Assembly: GCA_022925895.1 (NCBI GenBank)
Contig: JAKSYS010000830.1
Location: 1 to 20,646 of the forward strand
Reading direction: 5' to 3'
Source: Fragilaria crotonensis
Taxonomy: Eukaryota > Bacillariophyta > Fragilariophyceae > Fragilariales > Fragilariaceae
DNA: 20,646 nucleotides
The notes below the pieces were generated by a model, which saw only the letters and a list, made by a program, of their open reading frames with translations, searched no databases and was not told where the DNA came from. Below, one piece after another: positions 1 through 8,650 of the stretch. A program made the translations under genes and the position numbers. Each line of letters starts with the position of its first letter. Within the stretch, counting starts at the first letter, position 1.

Positions 1-787
1 TTGTACTGGAAGCTTTGTAGACTATAACTTGTGGTTCTGGCATCACTCATTTGGGTGTGGGGTCGCTGAATGATATAAACATTTGGGATCAAAGTAGTCT
101 CTTAAAGAGTTTCCTGGATGGTTCATTTGCAGAGCAAAGGGGTTGATTTTGAACTTGAGATTGGAGGTCAAGTTTTCAATCGATTCTGGCTCATGGTGGA
201 TGGAATCTACCTTGAGCTTTCTAGGTTTCTGAAAACAATCGAGGAGCCGTGTGATTGTATTGAATTGGCATTTGCGAAGTGGCAGGAAGCCACAAAAAAG
301 ACATTAAACGTGCATTTGGTGTCTTACAACAAAAATTTCACTTCCTCGTACGAATGATAGAGATGTGGTACGTCGGTGACATTGCATGCTCCTGTGTGGT
401 GGACACTTGTATAACGCTGCATAACATCATGATGGTTTTGCATCGAATTGACAATGATGAGGTTGAATCAGATGCCATATATGTGTCTGATGGACGTTTG
501 GAAAATGATGTGCAACACACGACAGCAGCAGGTCTTGAAGCTGAACAACAGCACGTGAACCGACGGATTGCAGAGATGGAGTTGCATCAGCAGCTATACG
601 AAATCACAGAAGAGATTGCCATATGAGTTATCAACAAAAGGCAATTATTGACTCGCTTTGATTCCAGTATGTGCAGCAACGGTGGGAGTGTTTATACAAT
701 GTGGAGGAACACCATCAATTGAAAGATGCATGCATGGACGAGCTTCTTGTTGAGATTCTCAAGAACAACAAAGAAAAGGAGAAGTAG
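1..787 (+). pseudogene. PIF/Harbinger transposase relic, 3' part
   Basis: This is the C-terminal part of a DDE transposase of the PIF/Harbinger (ALP1-like, DDE_Tnp_4) family. The matching blocks lie in different frames: WFWHHSFG then GSLNDINIWDQS near 30-100, a DGIYLELSRFLKTI block near 200-240, and KRAFGVLQQKF near 300-330. A C-terminal YVQQRWECLYN block lies near 668-700, and the frame stops at 785-787. At least three frameshifts and one in-frame stop (659-661) break it. The third catalytic acidic residue, normally Glu in the family's ERxFG motif, appears as Lys in KRAFG, so the enzyme would be dead even if the frames were joined. The 5' half lies outside the window. It converges on the accessory-protein relic at 897-1905, as expected for a two-gene Harbinger element. 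Family assignment is confident; exact ends are not. Confidence 0.85.
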
Positions 788-896
788 AGGAGTCTTTTTA
801 GTAAGGTGGCGACAGTGGCGGAAAGTATTAGCTACAGCACTGCTTATTATTGCCTCTCTTATTTGTTCTCAATAATAACTATAAGCTATTAGTTGG

Positions 897-1905
897 CTAG
901 TAGAATGACTGCAAATTTGTGCCCTTGTCTCTTCCTTGTTCTGCCACCGCATCAACATTTGCCTCAAGTCGGCGTCGTTTCTCTCGCGTCTCAGCAATCC
1001 TCAAAGCCATCTGCTCTCTTGCAAATGCCTTCCTATCAGCAGGTGTATCCAGAGACTGCGCAAGCCTCATATTTTGTTCCGCCTTCATGTTTTCCATGAG
1101 AGCATTTCCAACATTGGCAATCACGTTGGAGATGTTTTGGAGGGCTTCGCCCATACCGCCAGCACCATTGATTCAAAGCTGTCAATGCCACTGTTGTTAC
1201 TACCTGCACTAGATCCTCCATTGCCATGATGATTTGTGTACACTCCTCCACCACCCTCTTTTGTAATAATCACCTCTGAAATTGCAGGTTTAACAGTTTT
1301 GCATCAGCCTCCAACTGGGCTGTCTTCTTCTTTCCAATTGGACGCTTCCCAAGGAGTTCCTCCTCAGTTTTGGTGTGAAAGGACAAGAACTTGTTTTTGA
1401 CACGGAGGTACTCGCGAACAGCATAAAAGTCAAATGCTGGACAACCATACCTTTTCTTGTAGAACTCAAGACATGGAGTCTTATGATCTTCAACACTCCA
1501 ATCACTTGCCATATTGGTTGTCTTGTGGATTCCCAAACATTTCATTACCTCAGGTGTAATTGAACTTTTGAATTGTTATGATTAAATTGATTCACCGCTG
1601 CGATCTGCATACAGCGTTCCAACTCCTTTCTGGATGCACTCATCTCGTGTTGTCTCTGAACTTTGTTTGATTAGGGCCTTTTCCAATTCCATCTGCTCCT
1701 TGATGAATTTACAATAAATGTCGAACATGTGGGCCTTAAATACTTTGCCGTTATGATGAGCTCCGCAAATTGCATTTTCTGATGCTGAAATAAACGACCG
1801 TGCCACTATCATGTCCTCCACATTGGTATAGCCAGGGCCCCGTTTGGATTTCTCAGCATTGGCACTGTTGATGCCGGAAAGAGCATTTGGAGCCACAGCA
1901 GCCAT
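897..1905 (-). pseudogene. Harbinger-associated Myb/NAM-like protein relic
   Basis: This looks like the second protein of PIF/Harbinger elements, which binds DNA and helps import the transposase into the nucleus (family knowledge). It starts at an ATG at 1903-1905. A SANT/Myb-like block, KRGPGYTNVEDMIVARSF, is followed by a segment resembling the NAM-associated C-terminal domain of plant proteins (DWSVEDHKTPCLEFYKK, then KRPIGKKKTAQLEAD). A helical Glu/Arg/Ala-rich tail reads REQMALRIAETREKRRRLEA. It is broken by two nearby in-frame stops around 1576-1584 and by frameshifts near 1270 and 1160. The transposase relic lies 110 bp beyond its 3' end, in convergent orientation. No intact product is expected. 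The alternative, a host Myb-like gene, is unlikely given the neighbour. Confidence 0.75.
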
Positions 1906-2039
1906 GGCGAAGGACAGTCAATTTGCAATTTTTTTGTGCATTTGCTCGGGGAGCAAAAATTTCGAAAGGGTGGCTGGCGCAAAACCAATTTCGAGGTGGC
2001 ATGTCAAAATCCCGTCGGCATGTCATTTGCAAGTTTTTG

Positions 2040-2064
2040 CATCCCCCCTTTAAAGATGCTCTTA
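2040..2064. repeat. Candidate Harbinger terminus with TTA target site
   Basis: Read outward-in on the minus strand, the sequence begins GAGCATCTTTAAAGGGGGG, which resembles PIF/Harbinger terminal inverted repeats. It is directly followed on the outside by TTA (2062-2064), the 3-bp target site this superfamily duplicates. It lies about 155 bp upstream of the accessory-protein ATG, where a terminus is expected. The matching left end is outside the window, so the inverted repeat cannot be confirmed here. Confidence 0.5.
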
Positions 2065-2243
2065 TATCATTCCTTTTGTTGGTTTCAAATTGGATAAATC
2101 ATAAAATGCATGCTTTTATTCTTATACTCTCATGACGATGACATAGCTATCATACTGTATGACATTGTAGCTATGACGTACTACATGTATGATAGTAGTT
2201 GTACAGCCACATCCTCGGAATTGTGACTGACGGTACATACGAC
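2065..2243. other. Gene-free stretch with a small hairpin
   Basis: No coding signal is visible. It contains an inverted repeat, CTATCATAC at 2147-2155 and GTATGATAG at 2187-2195. These sit in a longer imperfect match (TATCATACTGTA against TACATGTATGATA), surrounded by repeated TATGAC/GTAC words. It could be the fold-back end of a short mobile element or simple fossil sequence. Confidence 0.5.
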
Positions 2244-2350
2244 TAGTATGACAGTGCAATGCAGTTGACATTCCTCTGTATGGTTGGCAGTTTGGCAGAA
2301 GAAAACACCTCATCCCATTTGCAGCGCACACGGAAGCTGGATAGGCGATA
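2244..2350. repeat. 107-bp direct repeat, copy 1
   Basis: The 107 bases from TAGTATGACAG to GGATAGGCGATA recur at 2363-2469, 119 bp downstream, with no difference that I could see. Copy 2 contains the first codons of the tyrosine-recombinase reading frame. Copy 1 holds the same start region cut off from the rest of the gene. This could be a local tandem duplication or part of the element's terminal structure. Confidence 0.9.
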
Positions 2351-2362
2351 TACGACTACCGG

Positions 2363-2469
2363 TAGTATGACAGTGCAATGCAGTTGACATTCCTCTGTAT
2401 GGTTGGCAGTTTGGCAGAAGAAAACACCTCATCCCATTTGCAGCGCACACGGAAGCTGGATAGGCGATA
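2363..2469. repeat. 107-bp direct repeat, copy 2
   Basis: Second copy of the repeat at 2244-2350. A 12-bp spacer separates the copies, and the perfect palindrome ACTACCGGTAGT spans 2355-2366, across the spacer and the start of this copy. The recombinase frame opens inside this copy (ATG at 2399-2401) and runs out into unique sequence. Confidence 0.9.
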
Positions 2470-3557
2470 CGTACAGTTCCTCGAAACCATAGGTCTCGCG
2501 ACCGACCCATTCCTTGACAGACTCAACGAGCAGGTAAGAGTCGAGCTGATCACCTGAATTGCTACATACCTCAGAGTAGATGGACAAAGAGGTGATACCG
2601 AATATTTTGTGGGGCTACCTTTAGACTCTGTTCGACCTTTGTTCGTCCAGCCATTGATGGCGTGGCGACGTCCACTAGGTCTCACAAACTTGGCAGTCCC
2701 ATGCACGACGGGTAAGATAGATTGCACCAAGTTCTGGCTTCCCAGCGCTAAGGATACTCATTATAAGCCCTTCTCTAAAGCAACAACCCGCGATTCCGCC
2801 ACCCGTCGTCCGATCGTCGCTCACGTTACGTCCACTCCAACAAATGTGGCAATTGGGCAGCTCGTGGTGGTTACTTTCTTCTTTGCCCTACGATAGTGCG
2901 AATACAGGACTGTCCAGAGTTCGCGACGAACGAGCTTGATCCCTTCATCGGACGTGGTGTTCTACAGACATTGTAGACGATTGGAGCCCGGTAGCGACGA
3001 CGCTCTCGATCGAGCGGAGTTCGTCTCCATTCTGTTCCGACAACTGAAGAACGGCGAGCGAGATGCGGTCATCGCTCAGCGCAGAGTTTCAGTTATGCAG
3101 GGCGTCATGTGTCCGGTGCAGGTGATGGTCGGTCTAGTCAACCGGATAGGCGTTTATGATCTCGGTCACCGATCGTTGGCCAGAGCGAGTGATGGTGATC
3201 ATCCCATCAATTTGGTCTGGTCGGATCAACCATGTTGTCCGTTGTACATAACGGCGCACAGGTGCTGCGCCACCCCGAGCAGCTGTCTTGCAGTACGGCG
3301 AGAGCCGCCTCGGATTCAGAGTGGCCCATTTAGGTACCCACTCCCATAGATCACTTGCAGCGATGACTATGTCCCTCGCGAGCGTCCCTCTTAACACGAT
3401 AAAACTCGTTGGCAGATGGAGAGGCAACTCGTTCCTTTGGTGTCTGCAACCTTATGTCCAACACATCTCATCCGGTGTGTCCGGGGACATGTGTCGGCAC
3501 CCACATTTGTTCACGGTGGGAATCTCAACATCACATTTCAGAAGGAGAAGAAATTAG
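2399..3557 (+). pseudogene. Tyrosine recombinase relic (Crypton/DIRS-like)
   Basis: The reading frame resembles the large family of tyrosine recombinase/integrase proteins found in mobile elements of diatoms and oomycetes. Blocks in order: RTRKLDRRYVQFLETIGLA (N-terminal SAM-like domain), IGQLVVVTFFFALR with CEY after a stop, VSILFRQLKNGERDAVI, CPVQVMVGLVNRI, and the catalytic block LGTHSHRSLAAMTMSLASV with IKLVGRWRGNSFLWCLQ. The H-x-x-R box and GRW are present. The nucleophilic Tyr expected in the FLRYI motif is Cys here (FLWCL). In-frame stops lie at 2555-2557 and 2894-2896, and the frame shifts near 3240-3270. A further decayed tail with several stops runs to about 3797. Family call is good; the element type is uncertain because no ends or RT were identified. 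Confidence 0.75.
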
Positions 3558-3936
3558 GGAAGGCAAGGTCGAAAGGGAAAGGATTGGGTTCATTAGTCAA
3601 TTGCGTGAACAGCCAAGAGTGTCGAACGGAGTCCCAAGGATGACGCGAACTACCGGAAGACTCTAAGCTTCTTCGATACTGCTCTTGAGGCTTTGGACTC
3701 ATCCGTGTCAAGATCGAAGAACAACGCAACTATGCAGGATAGCGAGCCTCCACATGACCTTCAGGATGTGTCAACTCTAGGTTGTGGTATGACATAGTTA
3801 CTGCGTCAGCCCGTCGCTGGGGCACACCTGATGTGCCATGAGCCATCAGTACAATGGAGTAGCGGGGACGAACGATGAAAGCATACTAGCTGTGATCAGC
3901 GTCATGCTGTTGCTACAAAATGCGTAACATTCATTC
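3558..3936. other. Stretch with decayed recombinase tail, no intact gene
   Basis: Frame 3 continues the recombinase with several stops and holds one cleaner patch (KDDANYRKTLSFFDTALEAL, near 3636-3695) ending at a TAG at 3795-3797. After that I see nothing coding. The last ~40 bases before the neighbouring gene's stop share CAGCGTCATGCTG with the sequence just past the paralogue's stop (18475-18487), so they belong to the 3' flank duplicated with that gene. Confidence 0.45.
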
Positions 3937-5295
3937 TTAATCCAGCCTAGGCCTCAAATGGCGGCCACGCCCTCCAATCCGGATGCGTCCATTGGCATTG
4001 CGGGCACTCGTTCCATTTCCTTTCTGTCGCCGACCGTTTGAATCGATAAAAAAGTATTCATCATTATGAGTTGCCATGTTGATGCATTCGTACCATTGTT
4101 TTTCAAACGGCCCGTATCCACAGCTTGGATTGCCGCATCTGCGGATATCCAAGCCCTGCAGAGATTGCCTCGTAGCTTCTTCCTCTTTACGACGCGCTGT
4201 TTCCAGTCGTTCCTGTTCCTGGCGAAGGCGCTCAGCTTCCGCCGCGCGTTCTTCTTCCAAACGCTTTCGTTGCAGTTCAGCCGCCTCTCGTCGGGCAATT
4301 CGCTCTTGGCGAAGACGTTCCTCCGCCGCCGCCGCCGCGGCTTGTGCATTCGCCACTTCCCGATGCAAAGTCACTAATTCGTCTTCAAGACTGTCCACAA
4401 GACTTTGCAACTGTTGACGAAGGCTCCCATAATATTCATCCAGCGCGCGTTCTGATTCAAGTCGAGCGAGTTCCAGATTATTGCGAAGGACAAGAACTTG
4501 ATGCCGGATCCGAACAGAAGGATAACGGAGGTCAAGGGGAAGTTCAATAACGTCATCAATACCGATCGTCCCAATAGCCGCCAAGTCTGAGATTGCAATC
4601 TCTACAGTCGCTGCATTCAATGAGGGTAAAATCAGTTCAGTATTGTCTTCAACTTCAATCCTTGCCTTCGAGTGATTTGAAGATGCCGTCACGTCCCCAC
4701 TTGAGGCATCACCAGCATGATCGTTCAACGAAGATGAAGCGTGATCTGAATTCGAGGCCGATTTTCTGCTGGTGAAGGGCATGAGTACCATTCGAGTAAG
4801 TGAGCTTGCAAAGCTGAGACCTAGGAAACCATGCTGATCATTCCCATCATCACACGTTGCCCTGGCAGTGGTACCAATGGAGAAGCCTGGCACTGGAAGT
4901 GCGTGGCTTTGTTGTCGCTGCTCAAGTTCTTCCTTTGCCTGCGTCAATTCCATGGACAACTGGTCGTATCTGTGCATTAACTCGCTAACTTTCATGCCAA
5001 ACACGTCGTCATGCTCATCGGAAGGACCCTCGTCGACCAAGGCATCATGTTCCGCCATGGCAGCAGCACATCTACATTCCAAATCCTTAACATGCTCTGT
5101 CGTCTCTTCCGATCCTGCAGTTTTCTCGCCGAGGTTTGCCTCGTTCAATCTCAAGGACATTGCAACACCGAGGTCCGCCGTAGCTTCATTCAGCTGATGC
5201 TCAAGAAGCGAGCCTCGAATCATGCCTTCTTCTGTGGTCCAATCAATTTCATCCCATTCTGCGCTGATTTCAGAAATTCTAATTTGCAAGCGCAC
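3937..5295 (-). CDS. C-terminal coiled-coil segment of the large gene
   Basis: This frame of 452 codons continues the gene after the frameshift at about 5521; the stretch 5296-5520 is open in the same frame and joins them. It holds coiled-coil blocks (VKDLECRCAAAMAEHDAL, ELMHRYDQLSMELTQAKEEL), a Ser-rich linker, a conserved SDLAAIGTIGIDDVIELPLD block and a long Glu/Arg/Ala helix (EERLRQERIARREAAEL onward). The Cys-rich end is RRCGNPSCGYGPFEKQWYEC. After NGRRQ a one-base deletion (4021-4024) puts the annotated end in the wrong frame. In the paralogue this region continues to an ECPQCQW motif, which gene 1 also encodes in the shifted frame and which ends at the TAG at 3947-3949. Confidence 0.75.
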   Translation of the reverse strand: MRLQIRISEISAEWDEIDWTTEEGMIRGSLLEHQLNEATADLGVAMSLRLNEANLGEKTAGSEETTEHVKDLECRCAAAMAEHDALVDEGPSDEHDDVFGMKVSELMHRYDQLSMELTQAKEELEQRQQSHALPVPGFSIGTTARATCDDGNDQHGFLGLSFASSLTRMVLMPFTSRKSASNSDHASSSLNDHAGDASSGDVTASSNHSKARIEVEDNTELILPSLNAATVEIAISDLAAIGTIGIDDVIELPLDLRYPSVRIRHQVLVLRNNLELARLESERALDEYYGSLRQQLQSLVDSLEDELVTLHREVANAQAAAAAAEERLRQERIARREAAELQRKRLEEERAAEAERLRQEQERLETARRKEEEATRQSLQGLDIRRCGNPSCGYGPFEKQWYECINMATHNDEYFFIDSNGRRQKGNGTSARNANGRIRIGGRGRHLRPRLD

Positions 5296-5310
5296 TTCAT
5301 CTTCAGTCGG

Positions 5311-5520
5311 AGTATCTGTCGCAGGCAGTTTTGTCTCAAAAGCAGATACATCACGGTCTGTTTTGGCAGCGTTGGCTTGGTCTTGAGCTAGGCGAATTTG
5401 GTTCTCAAGTGTTGCCGTCTCTGACGCAGGCAGTTTTTTCTCAATAGTATCTCCATCATGGCCTGTTTTGGCGGCGTTTGCTTGCTCCTGAGCTAGGCGA
5501 ACTTGATTCTCGAGCGTTGC
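5311..5520 (-). repeat. Two 35-codon tandem repeats in coiled coil
   Basis: Units 5416-5520 and 5311-5415 each encode a 35-residue repeat beginning ATLENQ(V/I)RLAQ(E/D)QANAAKT and ending KLPA(S/T)(E/D)T. The paralogue at 18501-20646 has a single related unit (LTLENQILQAQQHAKAAART), so a duplication occurred after the two genes split, or a unit was lost there. The insertion that breaks the frame lies exactly at the start of unit 1. Confidence 0.9.
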
Positions 5521-8500
5521 CCTTTTCTTGTAGGAGCTCCTCGATTCTCTGGCTCAAGACTTTGGCATCCGTCGCATACGCTTGATGGATGCGGTATTGC
5601 AATACTTGATGTTGGAGCTCAGCTTTCTGATCCATCAGAGAAGCCAAGAACTGTCTCAATGCCTCGTCAATTCTTCTAATCAGTCGCGATTCACCAGTGT
5701 CTGATTCTGTTGCGGATCTTGTGCGCAAGACGTGCAAAATCTGCGCCACGCATTCTGGGCAGATCGCATGATCGTCATCCAAAACATCGGAGTACCGAGG
5801 CTTCGCCTCCTTAACATGGAATACAAGGCAGTCAGAGCATAGAATCAGTGTGCATCGGGCACACGCACCTTGACGCGTCGTCTCCAATCTGGTTCGGCAG
5901 CAACTGTTGCTACACCTTGGAATCGTCACTTGTTCACGGGCTGGTCGCTCCCAGTCGTCCGGGCAAAGTGCCACTGCAACTCCAAGATAGAAGTGACCCG
6001 CACGATCGAATGATTGGCTTTGCATCAACACCGTATTGGAGTTGATAGAAACCACAGAAGGTGACTTGGACTCGTGCTGCCTGCTTTCCTGCGTACTCTG
6101 AAGGGTTGACTGAGCAACGACCCGTGCTCGTCTTTCCTGTGCAAGTCTTGTCTTTTCCTTACGTCGCTTTCTCCAATCCTCGAGCTCGCCGTCATCAATG
6201 GGTGTCTGAACCGACTTCACTAGCGATTGAACAGATGGAGCACGCTGGTCATTATTGATGCGAATCTCGGAAATCGGCTCTGCCGAGATGGAGCATGTCG
6301 GGTCAAACTTTCGATCGAGGTTACAACTTTCATCAGCAGTCAATACAATGCCATTCAAGTAACGAAGTCTTTCTTCCGTCTCAGCCATCGTCACACGTCC
6401 AGCAGAGAAATGGAGTTCGATTGGAGATCTCTCATAAGTGTGTCCACTCTCGCAAATCACTGGTTCGGTGTCAAGTTCCTCGGTCATGGGAACTCGAAAA
6501 TGTCCTTGCAAGTCAGGCCATCCACCATGCGGAATTCCCTTGTCGCAAAAGACAGCATCGGCAAATAGCATCTCAGCAGTATCCGCGAATGTTTCCTCAA
6601 CAGCATCGGCGAACCCTTCCAGAGCGACGTAATCTCGAAAAGGAGCTTGCGCATCAGACAATTTCTCATGCGGGTGTCTTCTGTCAGAAACTACAGCTTT
6701 GACGAATGGCTCCCCACTGATGCAATCTTGCGAGTGTAGCAGCGCTCCGGACAACTTGTCATGTGTGTTCCTCTTGTCGCGACACTCAGGATCGGCGAGA
6801 GCTTTCACATTGATCGAATCTTGCAAGTGCAACTCTTGCCCGACCTGCAACAAAGTGGATCCATCCACCGAAGAAGTCGTGAATCGCGACGCTCCTAAGG
6901 TCAACTGTGGCTTGCGGACAATGGCATGCGCTTCAAACATATTCATCTGCTGGGCGTGAAGGGTATCGCCCAGTCCTTCGATGTTTGGAAATTTCTCAAG
7001 TAAAGCGGCGGCTGCAGTTTCCACGGAACCATACCGCATGACAAAGGCTTTCTTAGGGTTATCGAATTGGTTGCCGTGACTGTCAAATAGAAACCACGGA
7101 GCATCGCGGCGCACATCCTTACAGATGAGCAAGATGGTTTCCGGGGGCTTGGTGAGGACCACCGCGACCGATTTCTCGTCGTGACAGTGAGCGTAGGTTC
7201 TCGCCTCCCCGATACATTCTTGAAAGGAGCGTTGAGAAGTAGTCCCGTAAATCACCGTTCGTCGTTGGAGCGGTTGGACAATGTCTGAGTAGAGTGGGTG
7301 GTTCCAGAGATCATCAAGACTTGCATGTTCTCGGTGTTGGAGAAAGAGATCGTTGAAGATCATAGTACCATCTTGAAGGTATCCGTCCAGTGCTCCGGTA
7401 GTAATGCACGATGGTGTTTCGGTTATCTTGTTCAACAGCTGTGCTGCGGCATAGAGACAAATTGACGTGCAGGCCGATCTGCCACCTTCAATTGCATACT
7501 GTGAAAAGTTTGCTTCTGCAATCATGTCTCCGAGAGGACGAGAAGGCGACATAAGCATCAACTGTGAACGATTGTCACGAGTTCCATTCATTTGCAAAGA
7601 AAGCAATCGTGCCATCTCCTCATCGCCACGCTGGTTTTCTTCGGCAGCAAAGGCAGCGGATGGTGGCTTCGTAAGGGATGCATATCGTGGAACGAAAGCG
7701 GAGGAGGGATAATCATGTTGATTGCGAGCATCAAGTTTCTCCACTTGTATCGTTGAATCCTTGGTGACAAGCTTGGATAATGGTTCCTTCACAGCATCGG
7801 CGAACCCTTCCAGAACGACGTAATCTTGAAAAGGAGCTTGCGCATCAGACAATTTCTCATGCGGGTGTCTTCTGTCAGAAACTACAGCTTTGGCGAATGG
7901 CTTCCCACTGATGGAATCTCGCGAATGTAGCAGCGCTCCAGACAACTTGTCATGTGTGTTCCTCTTGTCGCGACACTCAGGATCGGCGAGAGCTTTCGCA
8001 TTGATCGAATCTTGCAAGTGCAACTCTTGCCCGACCTGCAACAAAGTGGATCCATCCACCGAAGAAGTCGTGAATCGCGACACTCCTAAGGTTACTTGTG
8101 GCTTGCGGACAATGGCGTGCGCTTCAAACATATTCATCTGCTGGGCGTGAAAGGTATCGCCCAGTCCTTCGATGTTTGGAAATTTCTCAAGTAAAGCGGC
8201 GGCTGCAGTTTCCACGGAACCATACCGCATGACAAAGGCTTTCTTAGGGTTATCGAATTGGTTGCCGTGACTGTCAAATAGAAACCACGGAGCATCGCGG
8301 CGCACATCCTTACAGATGAGCAAGATGGTTTCCGGGGGCTTGGTGAGGACCACCGCGACCGATTTCTCGTCGTGACAGTGAGCGTAGGTTCTCGCCTCCC
8401 CGATACATTCTTGAAAGAAGCGTTGAGAAGTAGTCCCGTAAATCACCGTTCGTCGTTGGAGCGGTTGGACAATGTCTGAGTAGAGTGGGTGGTTCCAGAG

Positions 8501-8650
8501 ATCGTCAAGACTTGCATGTTCTCGGTGTTGGAGAAAGAGATCGTTGAAGATCATAGTACCATCTTGAAGGTATCCGTCCAGTGCTCCGGTAGTAATGCAC
8601 GATGGTGTTTCGGTTATCTTGTTCAACAGCTGTGCTGCGGCATAGAACAA
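5456..8650 (-). CDS. Central segment: protease-like tandem, U-box, zinc finger
   Basis: This open frame of about 1,064 codons has no genuine start: its first codon is TTG inside a domain. It carries the rest of protease-like copy 1, all of copy 2, a U-box and a zinc finger. Copy 2 has SACTSICLYAAAQLL (Cys codon 7469-7471) and PWFLFDSHGNQFD, a possible Cys and Asp-x-His catalytic set. The U-box reads FRVPMTEELDTEPVI then SGHTYERSPIELHF (about 6505-6390); its second half is divergent. The zinc finger (about 5930-5745) has CSNSCC, GACARC, LCSDC and HAICPEC, a RING/FYVE-type cross-brace spacing without the FYVE RHHCR signature. The end (after RIEELLQEK) is an artefact of a one-base insertion at 5520-5522. 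Confidence 0.75.
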   Translation of the reverse strand: MFYAAAQLLNKITETPSCITTGALDGYLQDGTMIFNDLFLQHREHASLDDLWNHPLYSDIVQPLQRRTVIYGTTSQRFFQECIGEARTYAHCHDEKSVAVVLTKPPETILLICKDVRRDAPWFLFDSHGNQFDNPKKAFVMRYGSVETAAAALLEKFPNIEGLGDTFHAQQMNMFEAHAIVRKPQVTLGVSRFTTSSVDGSTLLQVGQELHLQDSINAKALADPECRDKRNTHDKLSGALLHSRDSISGKPFAKAVVSDRRHPHEKLSDAQAPFQDYVVLEGFADAVKEPLSKLVTKDSTIQVEKLDARNQHDYPSSAFVPRYASLTKPPSAAFAAEENQRGDEEMARLLSLQMNGTRDNRSQLMLMSPSRPLGDMIAEANFSQYAIEGGRSACTSICLYAAAQLLNKITETPSCITTGALDGYLQDGTMIFNDLFLQHREHASLDDLWNHPLYSDIVQPLQRRTVIYGTTSQRSFQECIGEARTYAHCHDEKSVAVVLTKPPETILLICKDVRRDAPWFLFDSHGNQFDNPKKAFVMRYGSVETAAAALLEKFPNIEGLGDTLHAQQMNMFEAHAIVRKPQLTLGASRFTTSSVDGSTLLQVGQELHLQDSINVKALADPECRDKRNTHDKLSGALLHSQDCISGEPFVKAVVSDRRHPHEKLSDAQAPFRDYVALEGFADAVEETFADTAEMLFADAVFCDKGIPHGGWPDLQGHFRVPMTEELDTEPVICESGHTYERSPIELHFSAGRVTMAETEERLRYLNGIVLTADESCNLDRKFDPTCSISAEPISEIRINNDQRAPSVQSLVKSVQTPIDDGELEDWRKRRKEKTRLAQERRARVVAQSTLQSTQESRQHESKSPSVVSINSNTVLMQSQSFDRAGHFYLGVAVALCPDDWERPAREQVTIPRCSNSCCRTRLETTRQGACARCTLILCSDCLVFHVKEAKPRYSDVLDDDHAICPECVAQILHVLRTRSATESDTGESRLIRRIDEALRQFLASLMDQKAELQHQVLQYRIHQAYATDAKVLSQRIEELLQEKGNARESSSPSSGASKRRQNRP
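6590..7780 (-). repeat. Tandem duplication inside gene, copy 2 (gene-3' copy)
   Basis: Second unit of the in-gene duplication, with its frame intact. The shared sequence ends near 6590, where copy 2 diverges into unique sequence leading to the U-box (EETFADTAEMLFADAVF). In copy 1 the same point (EGFADAVKE) runs straight into the next unit (PLSKLVTKDST), which marks the duplication joint near 7780. Confidence 0.95.

Noticed and set aside
3134-3427. Minus-strand 97-codon frame
   Set aside because: It overlaps the recombinase, whose plus-strand motifs explain the sequence.
4066-4417. Plus-strand Ser/Arg-rich frames
   Set aside because: They are antisense to the Glu/Arg-rich coiled coil of gene 1 and have no motif of their own; the same shadow appears at 18571-18990.
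5745-5930. Calling the zinc finger a FYVE domain
   Set aside because: The eight-ligand spacing is similar, but the WxxD, RHHCR and RVC signatures are absent. I keep only a general RING/FYVE-type description.
5456-8650. A self-contained 1,064-residue gene starting at 8650
   Set aside because: Its first codon is TTG in the middle of a domain. The real ATG is at 9214-9216 and the break is a one-base deletion revealed by the duplicate copy.
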